Source: JABDJZ01 sp047619685
GTDB taxonomy: Bacteria; Bacteroidota; Rhodothermia; Rhodothermales; UBA10348
DNA: 64,000 nt
Direction of reading: 5' to 3'
Assembly: GCA_047619685.1 (NCBI GenBank)
Contig: JBLHLC010000015.1
Coordinates: forward strand, 39,647-103,646
This document shows, one piece after another, positions 33,770 through 42,580 of the stretch (its first letter is position 1; each line of letters begins with the position of its first letter). The notes under the pieces were generated by a model. That model did no database searches and had not been told where the DNA came from. It saw nothing but the letters and a program-made list of their open reading frames with translations. A program made the position numbers and the translations under genes.

Positions 33770-34597
33770 ATGGCAGAAAAGATTTTCGATCCGTCCTTCA
33801 CCGAACAGGCCCATGCCGTAGAGGCCTACGCGGATTTTGTTGCCATCGTGCGCCAGCTACGGCGGGATTGTCCCTGGGATCGTGAGCAGACGCATGAGTC
33901 TGTCCGACATCTCCTGATAGAGGAGGCGTACGAGACGGTGGATGCCATCGACAAAGGGGACTGGCAGGAGTTGCAGAAGGAACTCGGCGACCTGTTGCTG
34001 CACGTGGTGTTCCACAGCGTCATGGCGGAAGAGGACGGCCGGTTCACCATGAAGGACGTCATAGACTCCGAGACCGAGAAGCTGGTTGTCCGGCATCCCC
34101 ACGTCTTTGGAGACACGGTGGTGGACGGCGTCTCGGACGTGTTGACGAACTGGGAGCAGATCAAGATGAAGGAAGGGGGCCGCACCTCCGTTCTTGATGG
34201 CGTGCCGAGCCAACTTCCGGGTCTGCTGCGGGCCCACCGCATCCAGGAGAAGGCGGCGGGCGTCGGTTTTGACTTCCCCGAAGCTTCAGGAGCCTGGGAG
34301 AAGGTGGCCGAGGAAATCGGGGAATTTGGGGAGTTGGCAGACGCCGCCACCGGCGCCAGCCCGAATATAGACCGGCTCGAAGACGAACTCGGGGACGTGT
34401 TCTTCGCGCTCGTGAACTATGCGCGCTTCAAGGGACTGAATGCCGAAAACGCGCTCAGGCGAACCAACGCCAAGTTTGCCGCCCGCTTCCAACACATTGA
34501 GGCGCGGATGCGGGAGCAGGACCGCAATATGGCGGACGCTGACCTGGAAGAAATGGACCGTTACTGGGACGAGGCCAAGGCGAAGGAGCGGGGGTAG
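33770..34597 (+). CDS. mazG: Nucleoside triphosphate pyrophosphohydrolase
   Basis: A tandem-domain MazG enzyme of 275 residues that hydrolyses NTPs and dNTPs to monophosphates, cleaning damaged nucleotides. The first domain has the all-alpha motif LRRDCPWDREQTHESVRHLLIEEAYE and ELQKELGDLLLHV (ExxE...ExxD, magnesium ligands). The second has GFDFPEASGAWEKVAEEIGEFGEL and EDELGDVFFALVNYARFKG. I start at the ATG at 33770 because the family begins just before the FADFV-like segment. The frame is open from 33683. It diverges from ssb. Confidence 0.93.
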   Translation: MAEKIFDPSFTEQAHAVEAYADFVAIVRQLRRDCPWDREQTHESVRHLLIEEAYETVDAIDKGDWQELQKELGDLLLHVVFHSVMAEEDGRFTMKDVIDSETEKLVVRHPHVFGDTVVDGVSDVLTNWEQIKMKEGGRTSVLDGVPSQLPGLLRAHRIQEKAAGVGFDFPEASGAWEKVAEEIGEFGELADAATGASPNIDRLEDELGDVFFALVNYARFKGLNAENALRRTNAKFAARFQHIEARMREQDRNMADADLEEMDRYWDEAKAKERG

Positions 34598-34922
34598 GTC
34601 TCGGCCCGGCCGGTCGGGACGTCCCCAATCCAAGCCGGGCAGTGTAGTGCGCCGTTCTGTTTGGCGCTTAAGCGTTGGCCTAAGTAGAATACGTTCTCCC
34701 AATTCTACTTCCGTGACCCCGCAACAGGGGTGCGAAAGTGGAATTGCCGCCGGTGTTCCACTTCCGTGCGGTCAATTCGGGGGATTTGGTGGACTTGGGA
34801 TCCCTTATTCCACTCCGGCGCATCGAGCGTCCGCTTATGTCCACCTTCAGGCTGGGGCGATGTCCTCACGTCTGCTTGAGAGAACAGGCCCAAACAAGCT
34901 CCCTCAACTACGGCGCACTACG
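34598..34922. other. Non-coding stretch with related inverted repeats
   Basis: 325 bases between converging genes. No convincing gene. It carries two similar stem-loops: AAGTAGAAT/ATTCTACTT (34682-34710, 11-base loop) and AAGTGGAA/TTCCACTT (34736-34763, 12-base loop), each followed by CCGTG. A third, weaker GTGGA/TCCAC element around GGGATCCC follows. The repeated unit resembles small REP-type palindromes. Confidence 0.5.
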
Positions 34923-36245
34923 CTAGTTGCGCACAGGCGGGGCGATTTCTACCGGCTGCAGGCGTCCCGAATCCCGGTTCAGGAATTCCTTGTAGAGTTG
35001 GATGTGGCGGCTGTCAATGGGCACCCTGAATCCATCGATAAACACCTCTGTGATGTCGGTGGACGGCTCAAAGGGATCGCCATTGGAAACCAGGAAGTTG
35101 GCCTTCTTGCCGACTTCCAGCGAACCGTAGTCGTCAGCGATTCCCAGCGCCCGCGCCGCGTTTATGGTTACCGCTCTCAGCGCTTCTTCACGGCCCATCC
35201 CGTATGCAGCCGCGAAACCCGCGCTGAATGGAAGGTTTCTGACATTCTCCGACTCCCCGGATCGAATCGAGACGCTCACGCCGGCTGCGTGGAGGAGGCC
35301 GGCGTTGGCATACCCCTTGTCATAGCGGTCGTTGGGACGCGTTGGTGTGGCCAGAACAGGGCCCACAATGACAGGAATGCCTGCGGCCGCAATCTTGTCG
35401 GCCACGCGCCAGCCCTCCGAGGCGCCACTCAGGACGGCCTTGTAGCCGCGTTCGCCAATCCACTCGACGGCCGCTTCAATGTCCGTGGCGCGGTCTGCTC
35501 GAACCATGAGTGTCATTTCGCCTCGAACCACCGGCATCAACGCGGCCATTTCCGGGGCGAACGCCGGCGCGCGGTCACCGCCTCCCGCGCTCCAGGCAGA
35601 ATCGATCCTCGCGTACAGTTCCGCATCGTCAAAAATCTTGTTCAGATCGGCAAGCGCTTTGGCCTTGGCCTTTTCGATTTCGGCAGCCGGACGCCTGTCG
35701 AAGCGTCCACCGCGGCCGGAAGGCCAACTCAGAACCTGAAGCCGTGCCCCGGTACTCATTTGTTCGGGGGTATAGCCGACCAGGTTGATGACAGAGGCCA
35801 CGCCCGGAAGGATGCCCCCGCTGGGCTCGGAAACAACGGTCGTCACGCCGCTGACGCGGGTCACCGGAATGGCGACGGCATTCGGATTTATGGCCGTGAG
35901 AGACTCCATCTGCGGCGTGATATCTCCGAGTTCCTGACTGTCGTTGGTCTCGGCAACCGACCCGATTTCGGTGAGGCCCAGCGTGGTCCCCCCGTCGATC
36001 ATGCCAGGATAGACCGAGCGCCCGGCCGCATCGATAATTTCAGCACCTTGCGGAATGGTGACGTTGGCTCCGATGGCGATGATGCGGTCCATCTGGATGA
36101 CGATGGTGCCGTTCTCGATGACGCCGTCTGTAACTGTTTCGATGCGGGCGTTCGTAATTGCGTAGGTGCCCTGCTTGGCTTTGGGCACATCCTGTGGCTG
36201 CACCTGGAGCGCCACCACAAGCATAAATCCTAGAAGAAGTTGCAT
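34923..36245 (-). CDS. Amidohydrolase-family protein lacking metal ligands (third of tandem trio)
   Basis: A 440-residue exported protein with signal peptide (MQLLLGFMLVVALQVQPQ) and the composite fold of imidazolonepropionase-like amidohydrolases: N-terminal beta-sandwich (ITNARIETVTDGVIENGTIVI), barrel and LEVGKKANFLVSNGDPFEP at the end. The metal-binding HxH after the first strand is replaced: VYPGMIDGGTTLG has Gly86 and Thr88 where the two His should be. The later His and Asp positions also read as non-ligands (MVRADRATD, SGASEGWR, SIRSGES). Hydrolysis by the usual mechanism is therefore unlikely. It follows the intact paralogue in the same operon, so a structural or regulatory partner role is possible. 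Confidence 0.85.
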   Translation of the reverse strand: MQLLLGFMLVVALQVQPQDVPKAKQGTYAITNARIETVTDGVIENGTIVIQMDRIIAIGANVTIPQGAEIIDAAGRSVYPGMIDGGTTLGLTEIGSVAETNDSQELGDITPQMESLTAINPNAVAIPVTRVSGVTTVVSEPSGGILPGVASVINLVGYTPEQMSTGARLQVLSWPSGRGGRFDRRPAAEIEKAKAKALADLNKIFDDAELYARIDSAWSAGGGDRAPAFAPEMAALMPVVRGEMTLMVRADRATDIEAAVEWIGERGYKAVLSGASEGWRVADKIAAAGIPVIVGPVLATPTRPNDRYDKGYANAGLLHAAGVSVSIRSGESENVRNLPFSAGFAAAYGMGREEALRAVTINAARALGIADDYGSLEVGKKANFLVSNGDPFEPSTDITEVFIDGFRVPIDSRHIQLYKEFLNRDSGRLQPVEIAPPVRN

Positions 36246-36259
36246 GGTAGAAGGTCCAG

Positions 36260-37609
36260 CTATCGGTGGTGAATTGTGGTCTCCTGCTCCTCGAAGAGCG
36301 ACTCGGAAGACGGATTTGTAGTCACGTTGATCTCCAACCGCATGTCGTCGGGATCCGCATCGCGATCAAAGGCCCGTTTGCCATCCACAAATGTGAGCAC
36401 AGGCACGGCGTAGACAGAAAGCGGGTGGGCATCGAAGATGGCCAGATCCGCGTCCTTGCCGACTTCCAGAGATCCTACTCGGTTATTGATGCCAAGCTGG
36501 GTAGCGGGGTTGATGGTGATGAGCGCCAGCGCCTCGTCGTCTGTCAGGCCACCATACCTCTGAGCCTTGGCAGCCTCATGGTAGAGATGCCGAATCAGCT
36601 CACCCGAGTCCGAGTTCACCGAGGTCGTAACCCCGTTTCGGGTCAGGATGGCCGCGTTGTAGGCCGTGGAGTAATAGACCTCGAATTTGTAGGACCACCA
36701 ATCGGAGAATACCGACGCGCCGGCGCCAAAGGCAGCCAACTCGGGCGCCACCTTGAAGGCCTCGTTGGCATGCTGGAAGGTCACCTTGGTCACGCCGTAG
36801 CGCTTGAGGACCCGCATGAGCATCAGGATCTCGTCGGCGCGGTAGCTGTGACAATGCACCAGGACGTCGCCCCTGATAATGTCCGCCATCACCTCCAGGC
36901 GCTGGTCATAGGCAGGTCCGACTGCCCGCGGATTGGTACGACGCGCCGCACGGAAGTCATCCTGCGCCTCCATATACCGCTTTCCGGCCTCGAACGTCTC
37001 CAGCAGGACGGCTTCGACTCCCATTCTGCTAGAAGGACGCAGCGCCGGTCGCCCGCCTCCGTTGGCGCCACGCAGACCATGGGAACGCGTCGGATTCTCG
37101 CCCAGTGCGAACTTGATGGTCCGCGGCGCACCCTGAAATCGAAGGGCATCCGGGTCTGTGTTGCCGTACCGGAGCTTGATGGTCTCGTTTTGGCCGCCGA
37201 TCACGTTTGCCGATCCGTGCATCAAGTGGGCGGAGGTCACTCCTCCCGCCAGCGCCCGGTATATCGAAATATCGTAGGGATCGACCACATCTTCCATGGT
37301 GACTTCAGCGGTCACCGGCGACGTACCCTCGTTCACGGAGGACAGGGCGATGTGCGAATGTGCATCGATGATGCCGGGCATGACAAATTTGCCCGTGGCA
37401 TCCACGACCTCGACTCCGTCAGGCGCGGTGATGCCCGTTCCGATACGCGTGATGCGGCCGTTCTGAACGAGCACATCTGCGCCAGGCAGGGTGCCGTTGG
37501 TGATCGTGAGCACGGTACCACCCTGGATCAGGACGTCCTGGGCAAGTGCGGGCGCGGCCGTCGCTATCAGGGCGCAGCCCAGCACCAGGTATTTGCGTAG
37601 TGTGTTCAT
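36260..37609 (-). CDS. Amidohydrolase with intact metal site (second of tandem trio)
   Basis: A 449-residue exported amidohydrolase. From the ATG at 37609 there is a clean signal peptide ending APALAQ at residue 24 and a GAGG six bases upstream. A TTG at 37621 overlapping the preceding stop is less likely. Metal ligands are all present: H84 and H86 in GIIDAHSH, a candidate bridging Lys in TIKFALGENP, His in DVLVHCHSYRADE and FQHANEA, and Asp in NSDSGELIRHL. The enzyme likely hydrolyses a cyclic amide or dipeptide-like substrate in the periplasm, as known for relatives of imidazolonepropionase and Xaa-Pro/Arg dipeptidases. It is flanked on both sides by paralogues with damaged sites. Confidence 0.88.
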   Translation of the reverse strand: MNTLRKYLVLGCALIATAAPALAQDVLIQGGTVLTITNGTLPGADVLVQNGRITRIGTGITAPDGVEVVDATGKFVMPGIIDAHSHIALSSVNEGTSPVTAEVTMEDVVDPYDISIYRALAGGVTSAHLMHGSANVIGGQNETIKLRYGNTDPDALRFQGAPRTIKFALGENPTRSHGLRGANGGGRPALRPSSRMGVEAVLLETFEAGKRYMEAQDDFRAARRTNPRAVGPAYDQRLEVMADIIRGDVLVHCHSYRADEILMLMRVLKRYGVTKVTFQHANEAFKVAPELAAFGAGASVFSDWWSYKFEVYYSTAYNAAILTRNGVTTSVNSDSGELIRHLYHEAAKAQRYGGLTDDEALALITINPATQLGINNRVGSLEVGKDADLAIFDAHPLSVYAVPVLTFVDGKRAFDRDADPDDMRLEINVTTNPSSESLFEEQETTIHHR

Positions 37610-37617
37610 GGGTGTCC

Positions 37618-39396
37618 TCAATCAGGATTGCTGCGTTCCAGAGTTACCGGCATGGCTTCGCCTCCGTCCAACGTGGCGAAGCCCGACATGCCATCCCTGT
37701 CGCGGCGCACCTTCACGGCTATGAATCCGTCCGGTGACTGGAAGGAGAAAGAGACATCTCTTCCGTCCTGTGTGATCGAATCAATGGGAATGGCAGTCGA
37801 CACCCCTTCGTAGGTAAGCCAGCCGCGGAGGCCGCTTGATCCTTCCGTGATTTCGAGTCTGCCCGGGATTCCTCCGTCCGGCGTTTCTGCAAGCAGAGAC
37901 CACATGCCGACAAGGCTGTCGCCGTCCCCTCCGTCCGCATTACCGCCTCGCCCGCCGCCGCTGCCGGAGCGCCCCTCACCTGAACCGGCCTCGATGTCGT
38001 ACACGGTGCCTTCGATCAGGACATGTTTGATCTCGCTGCCCTCATCGAATAGAGGGCCGGACACCAGAACAAGATTCCCCAGTTTGCCCGTTTCAATGGA
38101 GCCCATGGCGCGGGATGCGCCAATGAGGTCCGCCGCATTCGTTGTTAGCGCGGCCAGGGCAACGGTCGTGTCCAGGCCGGCGGCCAGCATTTCCCGGATG
38201 TTCGAGATGATCTTGTCTGGACGGGTGTCGATGGACGTGAATGCAAACGTGGCACCTGCCGCAGACATCTGGGCCGCGTTGGTCACGTAGTCCTCGCGTG
38301 CCAGCGCCTGACGGGCTTCGAGGCTCCTGATTTCCGCTTCGGTATCTCGCCACGTGGCCGTGCGGGTATCCGGATCGTAGTCGTCAATGAGGGTTTGCAG
38401 CGAGTCCCTCTTCAATGACGCCATCCAACCCGGTTTGTCCGGAAAGTTTGTTGTGACGGCAAGCGGGACGCCACTTTTGGCGAGTTTCTCGGCGAGGTCG
38501 TAGCCCTGCGAAAGGCCCGTGAGGACAAGGCGGAAACCCAGGTCTTCGCGGAGTTTGATGGCGCGGTGGGCCTCAAGGGCATCGGCGACGTGGAAGAAGA
38601 TGACCTTATCGCCTTCAATTACCGGGAAGAAGGCCGCGTGGACAGGATCCACGGGCGGGCGACTCATTCCCGAAGGATCGTCCTCGTAGAGTGCGGTGAG
38701 CCCGTGGCGGCGATCCGCTTCGCGGTACAGTTGCCTCATTTTGGCCGTCATGGCCATCGGTGTGCCCGGATACATTCCCCGGGCCGCCTGGAATTGAGCG
38801 AAGAAAGACACGTCCGAAGACAGGACCATCGCATCGGCCGTGGAGCCATGCAAAAGTACGATGGCGCCGCTACCTGGAAGCATGCGGCCCCGAGGGACGG
38901 CGTGTGCCGCGGTGAACCCGGCATCGCGGAGACCGGAAACGGAGTCGTGTTCAGGATCCAGGAGATCGCGAACGTGGCGATACGGCTCCAGGCCTGCCCT
39001 GTCAAACGGCGGGTTGCCTCGGTCGGCGACCGGTTCTTGTCCACCGCCACCACCACCGCCGAAGCCGCCGCCCTGCGGTTGCCTGGGCGCCTCCTGGCCC
39101 ACATGGGAGAGCGGATCAATGAACCCGGCGTAGACGAACATCGAGTCCGCCTTGATGACCCGCGCGTCGTACGGAAGGGCCACGCCAACACCTACGTCGG
39201 TGATGAGGCCGTCCCGAATAATGACGGTGGCGTTCTCCAGCACCACACCGGGGCTGGGAATAACCGTTGCGCCTGTGATGGCCACTGTCCGGGTAGCCGG
39301 AGCGATTTGGGCGTCGGCAAGAATGGGAATCGCAGCCCAGGAGAGCGCGAGCGTGCACAGCAGGAACGCCATGCGGGGGGAGGTAGAAAGCCTCAT
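37618..39396 (-). CDS. Amidohydrolase-family protein with extra C-terminal domain (first of tandem trio)
   Basis: A 592-residue exported protein from the ATG at 39396 (the frame is open to 39453). The first His of the HxH pair is lost: VYAGFIDPLSHVG has Leu96 and His98. A Gly-rich loop (GGGFGGGGGGG) follows. Other sites keep some residues (VIFFHVADALEAH, FTSIDTRPDKI). After the barrel and a Gly/Ser/Arg linker (EAGSGEGRSGSGGGRGG) comes an about 95-residue beta domain (GMWSLLAETPDGGIPGRLEI ...) absent from the other two. The stop overlaps the next gene's possible TTG, so the trio is one operon, in the order this gene, intact enzyme, ligandless copy. Confidence 0.83.
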   Translation of the reverse strand: MRLSTSPRMAFLLCTLALSWAAIPILADAQIAPATRTVAITGATVIPSPGVVLENATVIIRDGLITDVGVGVALPYDARVIKADSMFVYAGFIDPLSHVGQEAPRQPQGGGFGGGGGGGQEPVADRGNPPFDRAGLEPYRHVRDLLDPEHDSVSGLRDAGFTAAHAVPRGRMLPGSGAIVLLHGSTADAMVLSSDVSFFAQFQAARGMYPGTPMAMTAKMRQLYREADRRHGLTALYEDDPSGMSRPPVDPVHAAFFPVIEGDKVIFFHVADALEAHRAIKLREDLGFRLVLTGLSQGYDLAEKLAKSGVPLAVTTNFPDKPGWMASLKRDSLQTLIDDYDPDTRTATWRDTEAEIRSLEARQALAREDYVTNAAQMSAAGATFAFTSIDTRPDKIISNIREMLAAGLDTTVALAALTTNAADLIGASRAMGSIETGKLGNLVLVSGPLFDEGSEIKHVLIEGTVYDIEAGSGEGRSGSGGGRGGNADGGDGDSLVGMWSLLAETPDGGIPGRLEITEGSSGLRGWLTYEGVSTAIPIDSITQDGRDVSFSFQSPDGFIAVKVRRDRDGMSGFATLDGGEAMPVTLERSNPD

Positions 39397-39496
39397 AGCC
39401 TTGGAAATAGTGGGTGGCCGGGCGAAGGCGCGCCGGAGTAGCGGAGCGAGCAAAAATCTACTGAGTCGACGGTGCTCCTACAACAACCTGCCCGGA

Positions 39497-39775
39497 CTAT
39501 TCCTCCACGGACCATTCGTCCACGACCCCCAGCACCACTACGTTGGCAGGTATCTCTGCCTGGCCTGTGACGTGCCTGGCCGCAGAACCCTCCGTTGCCA
39601 CCAGCACAACGTCTCCATCGCCCGCCCCGAAGCCCGGATCCAGCGCAAGCATGTCACGCTCCTCGGCCGCCGAGCCATCCAACCTGATGGGCTGGACCAC
39701 GAGCAGTTTGCTAGTCCGAAAAGACTCGTCTTTCCGGCTGGCAACCGTGGTTCCTATGACTCTACAGAGACGCAT
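39497..39775 (-). CDS. EutN/CcmL-family microcompartment vertex protein
   Basis: A 92-residue protein matching the BMC-P (EutN/CcmL/PduN) pentamer that caps bacterial microcompartment vertices: MRLCRVIGTTVASRKDESF, then KLLVVQPIRLDG, GFGAGDGDVVLVATEGSAAR and a NVVVLGVVDEWSV end. Length is right for the family. I start at the ATG at 39775, since the 11 codons before it are not part of the fold. No hexameric shell (BMC-H/BMC-T) gene or encapsulated enzyme lies nearby. Neighbours are the amidohydrolase trio (43 bases after its stop, same strand) and, upstream, the antitoxin gene on the other strand. Solitary EutN genes are known but their function is not. Confidence 0.82.
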   Translation of the reverse strand: MRLCRVIGTTVASRKDESFRTSKLLVVQPIRLDGSAAEERDMLALDPGFGAGDGDVVLVATEGSAARHVTGQAEIPANVVVLGVVDEWSVEE

Positions 39776-39912
39776 ACATCGTACTGGGGCTGACCGGCAA
39801 TCTAGCAACCAACTGCGAGGATGGCGCTTGCCCGGTATTAACGCAGAAATGTATACTCATCAAGCGTCGCCAATACAGGCAGTTGTTTCACCAGTCCAAC
39901 CGGAAATAGAGC

Positions 39913-40113
39913 ATGTATAGTACAAGGGGTATCGAGGCTGTGGCCACCATCACAGAGCTTCGCTCCAACACATCCGAGTTGGTGGACCATGCAAAGAAGA
40001 TCAACAGGGGCATCCTCATCCAGAAGAACAATGAGCCTTACGCCGTCCTGATCAGTTACGACAAGTACGAGGCGCTTCTGAACGCGGAAGAGAAGGCCAA
40101 GCGCAAAAAGTGA
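39913..40113 (+). CDS. Phd/YefM-family antitoxin-like protein, without adjacent toxin
   Basis: A 66-residue protein with the Phd/YefM N-terminal dimer fold: VATITELRSNTSELVDHAKK, then GILIQKNNEPYAVLISYDKYEALL. The basic C-terminus (EEKAKRKK) is short for a toxin-binding tail. A GTG at 39940 is an alternative start that would begin exactly at the conserved VATITELR. No RelE, Doc or other toxin frame is adjacent: the ATPase gene on the opposite strand ends 36 bases downstream. It may be a free-standing regulator or a relic of a toxin-antitoxin pair. Confidence 0.8.
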   Translation: MYSTRGIEAVATITELRSNTSELVDHAKKINRGILIQKNNEPYAVLISYDKYEALLNAEEKAKRKK

Positions 40114-40149
40114 GCGCCAGGCGCTCTTGCCGCCAGGCCTGGGCCAAGG

Positions 40150-42171
40150 CTAGGTCAGCCGCTTCAGTTCTTCGATGCGTCTGACAATGGTTTCCCTGTC
40201 CATCGACCGGTACTTCTCAGGCAACAGGGCCTGTGAGGTACACTCCATGACGGCGTTTAGTGTCTGAAGTTCGACTTGCAAAGGATAGGTAGGGGGCATG
40301 AAGTCGTCTACGACTGCCCCCAGGATCTCACCGGTGACGCCATCCTCTGACTCCGAGGCAACGGCCCTGAATTTGGCGCGGGTCAACAGCGCCTCCATAT
40401 CCGCGCCGCTAAAGGTGCGGGCTCCGTTGAGCAGGGCCTCCGGAATGTCCTCCATGGGCAGGTTGACCTTGGTTCGGCGCATCATGACGCGCAGCAGTTC
40501 CTCACGCTCCCCGCGGTCTGAGGGGTAGAACAAAGCGATATGCTCCTCGGCACGACCCTGGCGCTTGAGGTCAACAGGCATGAGATCCGGACGCGCGGTA
40601 ACCAGGAAGAATATGATTCTGCCGCGGTGTTTGGGATTGCTCATAAATGCAGCAATCTGACCAAAAACACGCTTTGAGACGCCTGAGTCTCCACTGGAGT
40701 CTCGATCGCCAAGCGCTGCATCGGCTTCGTCGATCATCACCGCCACCGGCGTCATGGCCTCCAGAAGCCCTAGGATTCGCTCCAGGTTTCCTTCCGTCTG
40801 GCCCTGCCATTGGGAACGGAAGTTCTTGAGCATGACCATAGGGATCCCTATCTCGCCGGCGAAACAGGTAATCGAGAAGGTCTTGCCCGTACCCACTGGG
40901 CCGGACACCAGATACCCCATGGGGAGCACGTCGGAGTGGCCGGCCTTGAGCGCCTTGGCGGCCTGCCTGAGATGCCCCTTGGCCTCCTTGTGACCGGCGA
41001 CCATGTCGAGATTCCAGTCCGTTTCCACGAACTCCAGCATCCCGTGCGCCTCGGCCTCGATGAACTCCTTCTTGCGGGCGGAGAGGACCTCGTAGGTGAG
41101 TTCCGTCCGGTTCTCCAGGACGTCGGCCAGAATGGTCCGCATCTGGATATACCCGAGCCCTGCCGTGTTGGCGGCCAGGCCGGAAGGGGGGACCTCCGAA
41201 TGAGTCCGGTAGTCGTCTTCGCGGTCCGTCAGGAAATAGTCCACGAAATGCTTCCGCGCAGCCTCGTCGGGCATGGGAAGCTTGATTTCCGATGTGTACG
41301 GACTCTGAACGATTTGCTGATTGAGTTCGGACAGATTGCCCGTCACCATGATCAGCGTAAAGTCACGCTCCAGGAAAAGCGGATCATGGGACCATTTCTG
41401 AAAGAAAACCAGCACGTTGCGGTCATCCGATGAGTACTGAGACGCCTCGGCCATCGGCACCAGGGTCTCCGCGTAGTCAAACACACAGGCTATGCGTTTG
41501 CCCTCGGCCAGGCGGATCCGGAAGTAGTTCTCCAGCACCGCCATCACCCTAACCGGGTCTTTGGGCAGTTTTTTGGCGAAGTCCGTTCCGAAAATCGTGT
41601 CGTATCCGCTCAGCGCCTGGTTGAAGTCCCTTTGGGAGGCCTTGTCCGCAAAATGTATTCCGCTGGAGCGGTCGTAGAACAGCACGACGTCGCGCGAGGC
41701 AAACAGGTCGTCCACCATGAAGTCGCGCAGCGAGCCATACGGCTCATCCGCGTCACCGGTGGGCACCAGGTCCCGCACGTTCCCGTACAGAATGAACTGG
41801 TTGATCGTCTTGGTCAGGTAGCGCCTGGCGAAATCTCGCGCCCACTTTGGGTAGTGCGCCGTGAACTGGTCCAACAGGCTCGGAGCTGCCGGCGAAGGGA
41901 CGGACATCTCGACCTGCCTGGTCTCACCGGTCGCCGCGCCGTCGGAGGCTGGATCTACGGGCGCAGGGTCTTCGGGGGGCTCCACGGGGTCCGTTTCCGG
42001 CTCTTGCGCTTCGGCCTTGGCGCTCGCGGCGATGGCCTCGGGTGCTGGGACAGGGTTTTCGTCCTGGTTTTCGGGAGCGTCTTTCGGTGCGTCTTGGGGC
42101 ATCAGAATGTGATTCGCTGGGCAGGGTCCTACTGGCGAGGCAGTATACGTTTGATCTTCCTCTGGTTTCAC
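40150..42171 (-). CDS. Tandem AAA ATPase, Ycf46-like
   Basis: A 673-residue cytosolic protein. An acidic, Pro-rich head (1-95) precedes a degenerate AAA module (about 100-345) without Walker A but with AAA-like strands (INQFILYGNVRDLVP, ACVFDYAETLVPM, LIMVTGNLSELN). The second module is complete: Walker A SGPVGTGKT (about 430), Walker B VAVMIDEADAA, sensor ARPDLM and LKRQGRAEEHI supplying an arginine finger. This dead-plus-live AAA layout is that of Ycf46, reported in cyanobacteria in connection with CO2 use. The family's function is open in other bacteria. The start is GTG 42171 or ATG 42102, with no clear ribosome site for either. Confidence 0.7.
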   Translation of the reverse strand: MKPEEDQTYTASPVGPCPANHILMPQDAPKDAPENQDENPVPAPEAIAASAKAEAQEPETDPVEPPEDPAPVDPASDGAATGETRQVEMSVPSPAAPSLLDQFTAHYPKWARDFARRYLTKTINQFILYGNVRDLVPTGDADEPYGSLRDFMVDDLFASRDVVLFYDRSSGIHFADKASQRDFNQALSGYDTIFGTDFAKKLPKDPVRVMAVLENYFRIRLAEGKRIACVFDYAETLVPMAEASQYSSDDRNVLVFFQKWSHDPLFLERDFTLIMVTGNLSELNQQIVQSPYTSEIKLPMPDEAARKHFVDYFLTDREDDYRTHSEVPPSGLAANTAGLGYIQMRTILADVLENRTELTYEVLSARKKEFIEAEAHGMLEFVETDWNLDMVAGHKEAKGHLRQAAKALKAGHSDVLPMGYLVSGPVGTGKTFSITCFAGEIGIPMVMLKNFRSQWQGQTEGNLERILGLLEAMTPVAVMIDEADAALGDRDSSGDSGVSKRVFGQIAAFMSNPKHRGRIIFFLVTARPDLMPVDLKRQGRAEEHIALFYPSDRGEREELLRVMMRRTKVNLPMEDIPEALLNGARTFSGADMEALLTRAKFRAVASESEDGVTGEILGAVVDDFMPPTYPLQVELQTLNAVMECTSQALLPEKYRSMDRETIVRRIEELKRLT

Positions 42172-42285
42172 GGCCGGCGTGCGCGGTGACTATTTAGCGT
42201 GCCTGGCCCGGAGGAATTTGTTACGCAAGGGCTCTGTCGGCTTACCTTTGGAATGACACACAACCTCCTACAGGAAGCAAACCCG

Positions 42286-42570
42286 ATGGGCACCAACATT
42301 ACACGCACAGTCATCGCGCACGACGACACGCTGACCCTTGTACGCGTTTCCTTTGCTGCTGGGGCGGTCGGTTCGCGCCACCACCACCCGCAGACGCAGG
42401 CTTCCTATGTGGTCTCGGGCACCTGGGTGGTCACGATCGGGGATGACGAGATGACCTTGAAGCCCGGCGATCATTTCTTTGTGCCGTCAGACGTGGAGCA
42501 TGGCGCGACGTCTCCGGACGGGGGCACGCTCATCACGACGTTCGCCCCGGGACGCGCAGAACTCCTCTAA
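42286..42570 (+). CDS. Small cupin-domain protein
   Basis: A 94-residue single-domain cupin, starting at the ATG at 42286, which has AGGAAG eight bases upstream. The frame is open to 42199 with an ATG also at 42253. Motif 1 is GSRHHHPQTQASYVVSG, where the usual Glu ligand is replaced by Gln. Motif 2 is PGDHFFVPSDVEHGA, keeping its His. It probably binds a metal with three His and one Gln. Small cupins of this kind serve as dioxygenases, isomerases or ligand sensors. It diverges from the tandem AAA gene and converges on the aldolase. Confidence 0.82.
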   Translation: MGTNITRTVIAHDDTLTLVRVSFAAGAVGSRHHHPQTQASYVVSGTWVVTIGDDEMTLKPGDHFFVPSDVEHGATSPDGGTLITTFAPGRAELL

Positions 42571-42580
42571 AACACGGACC

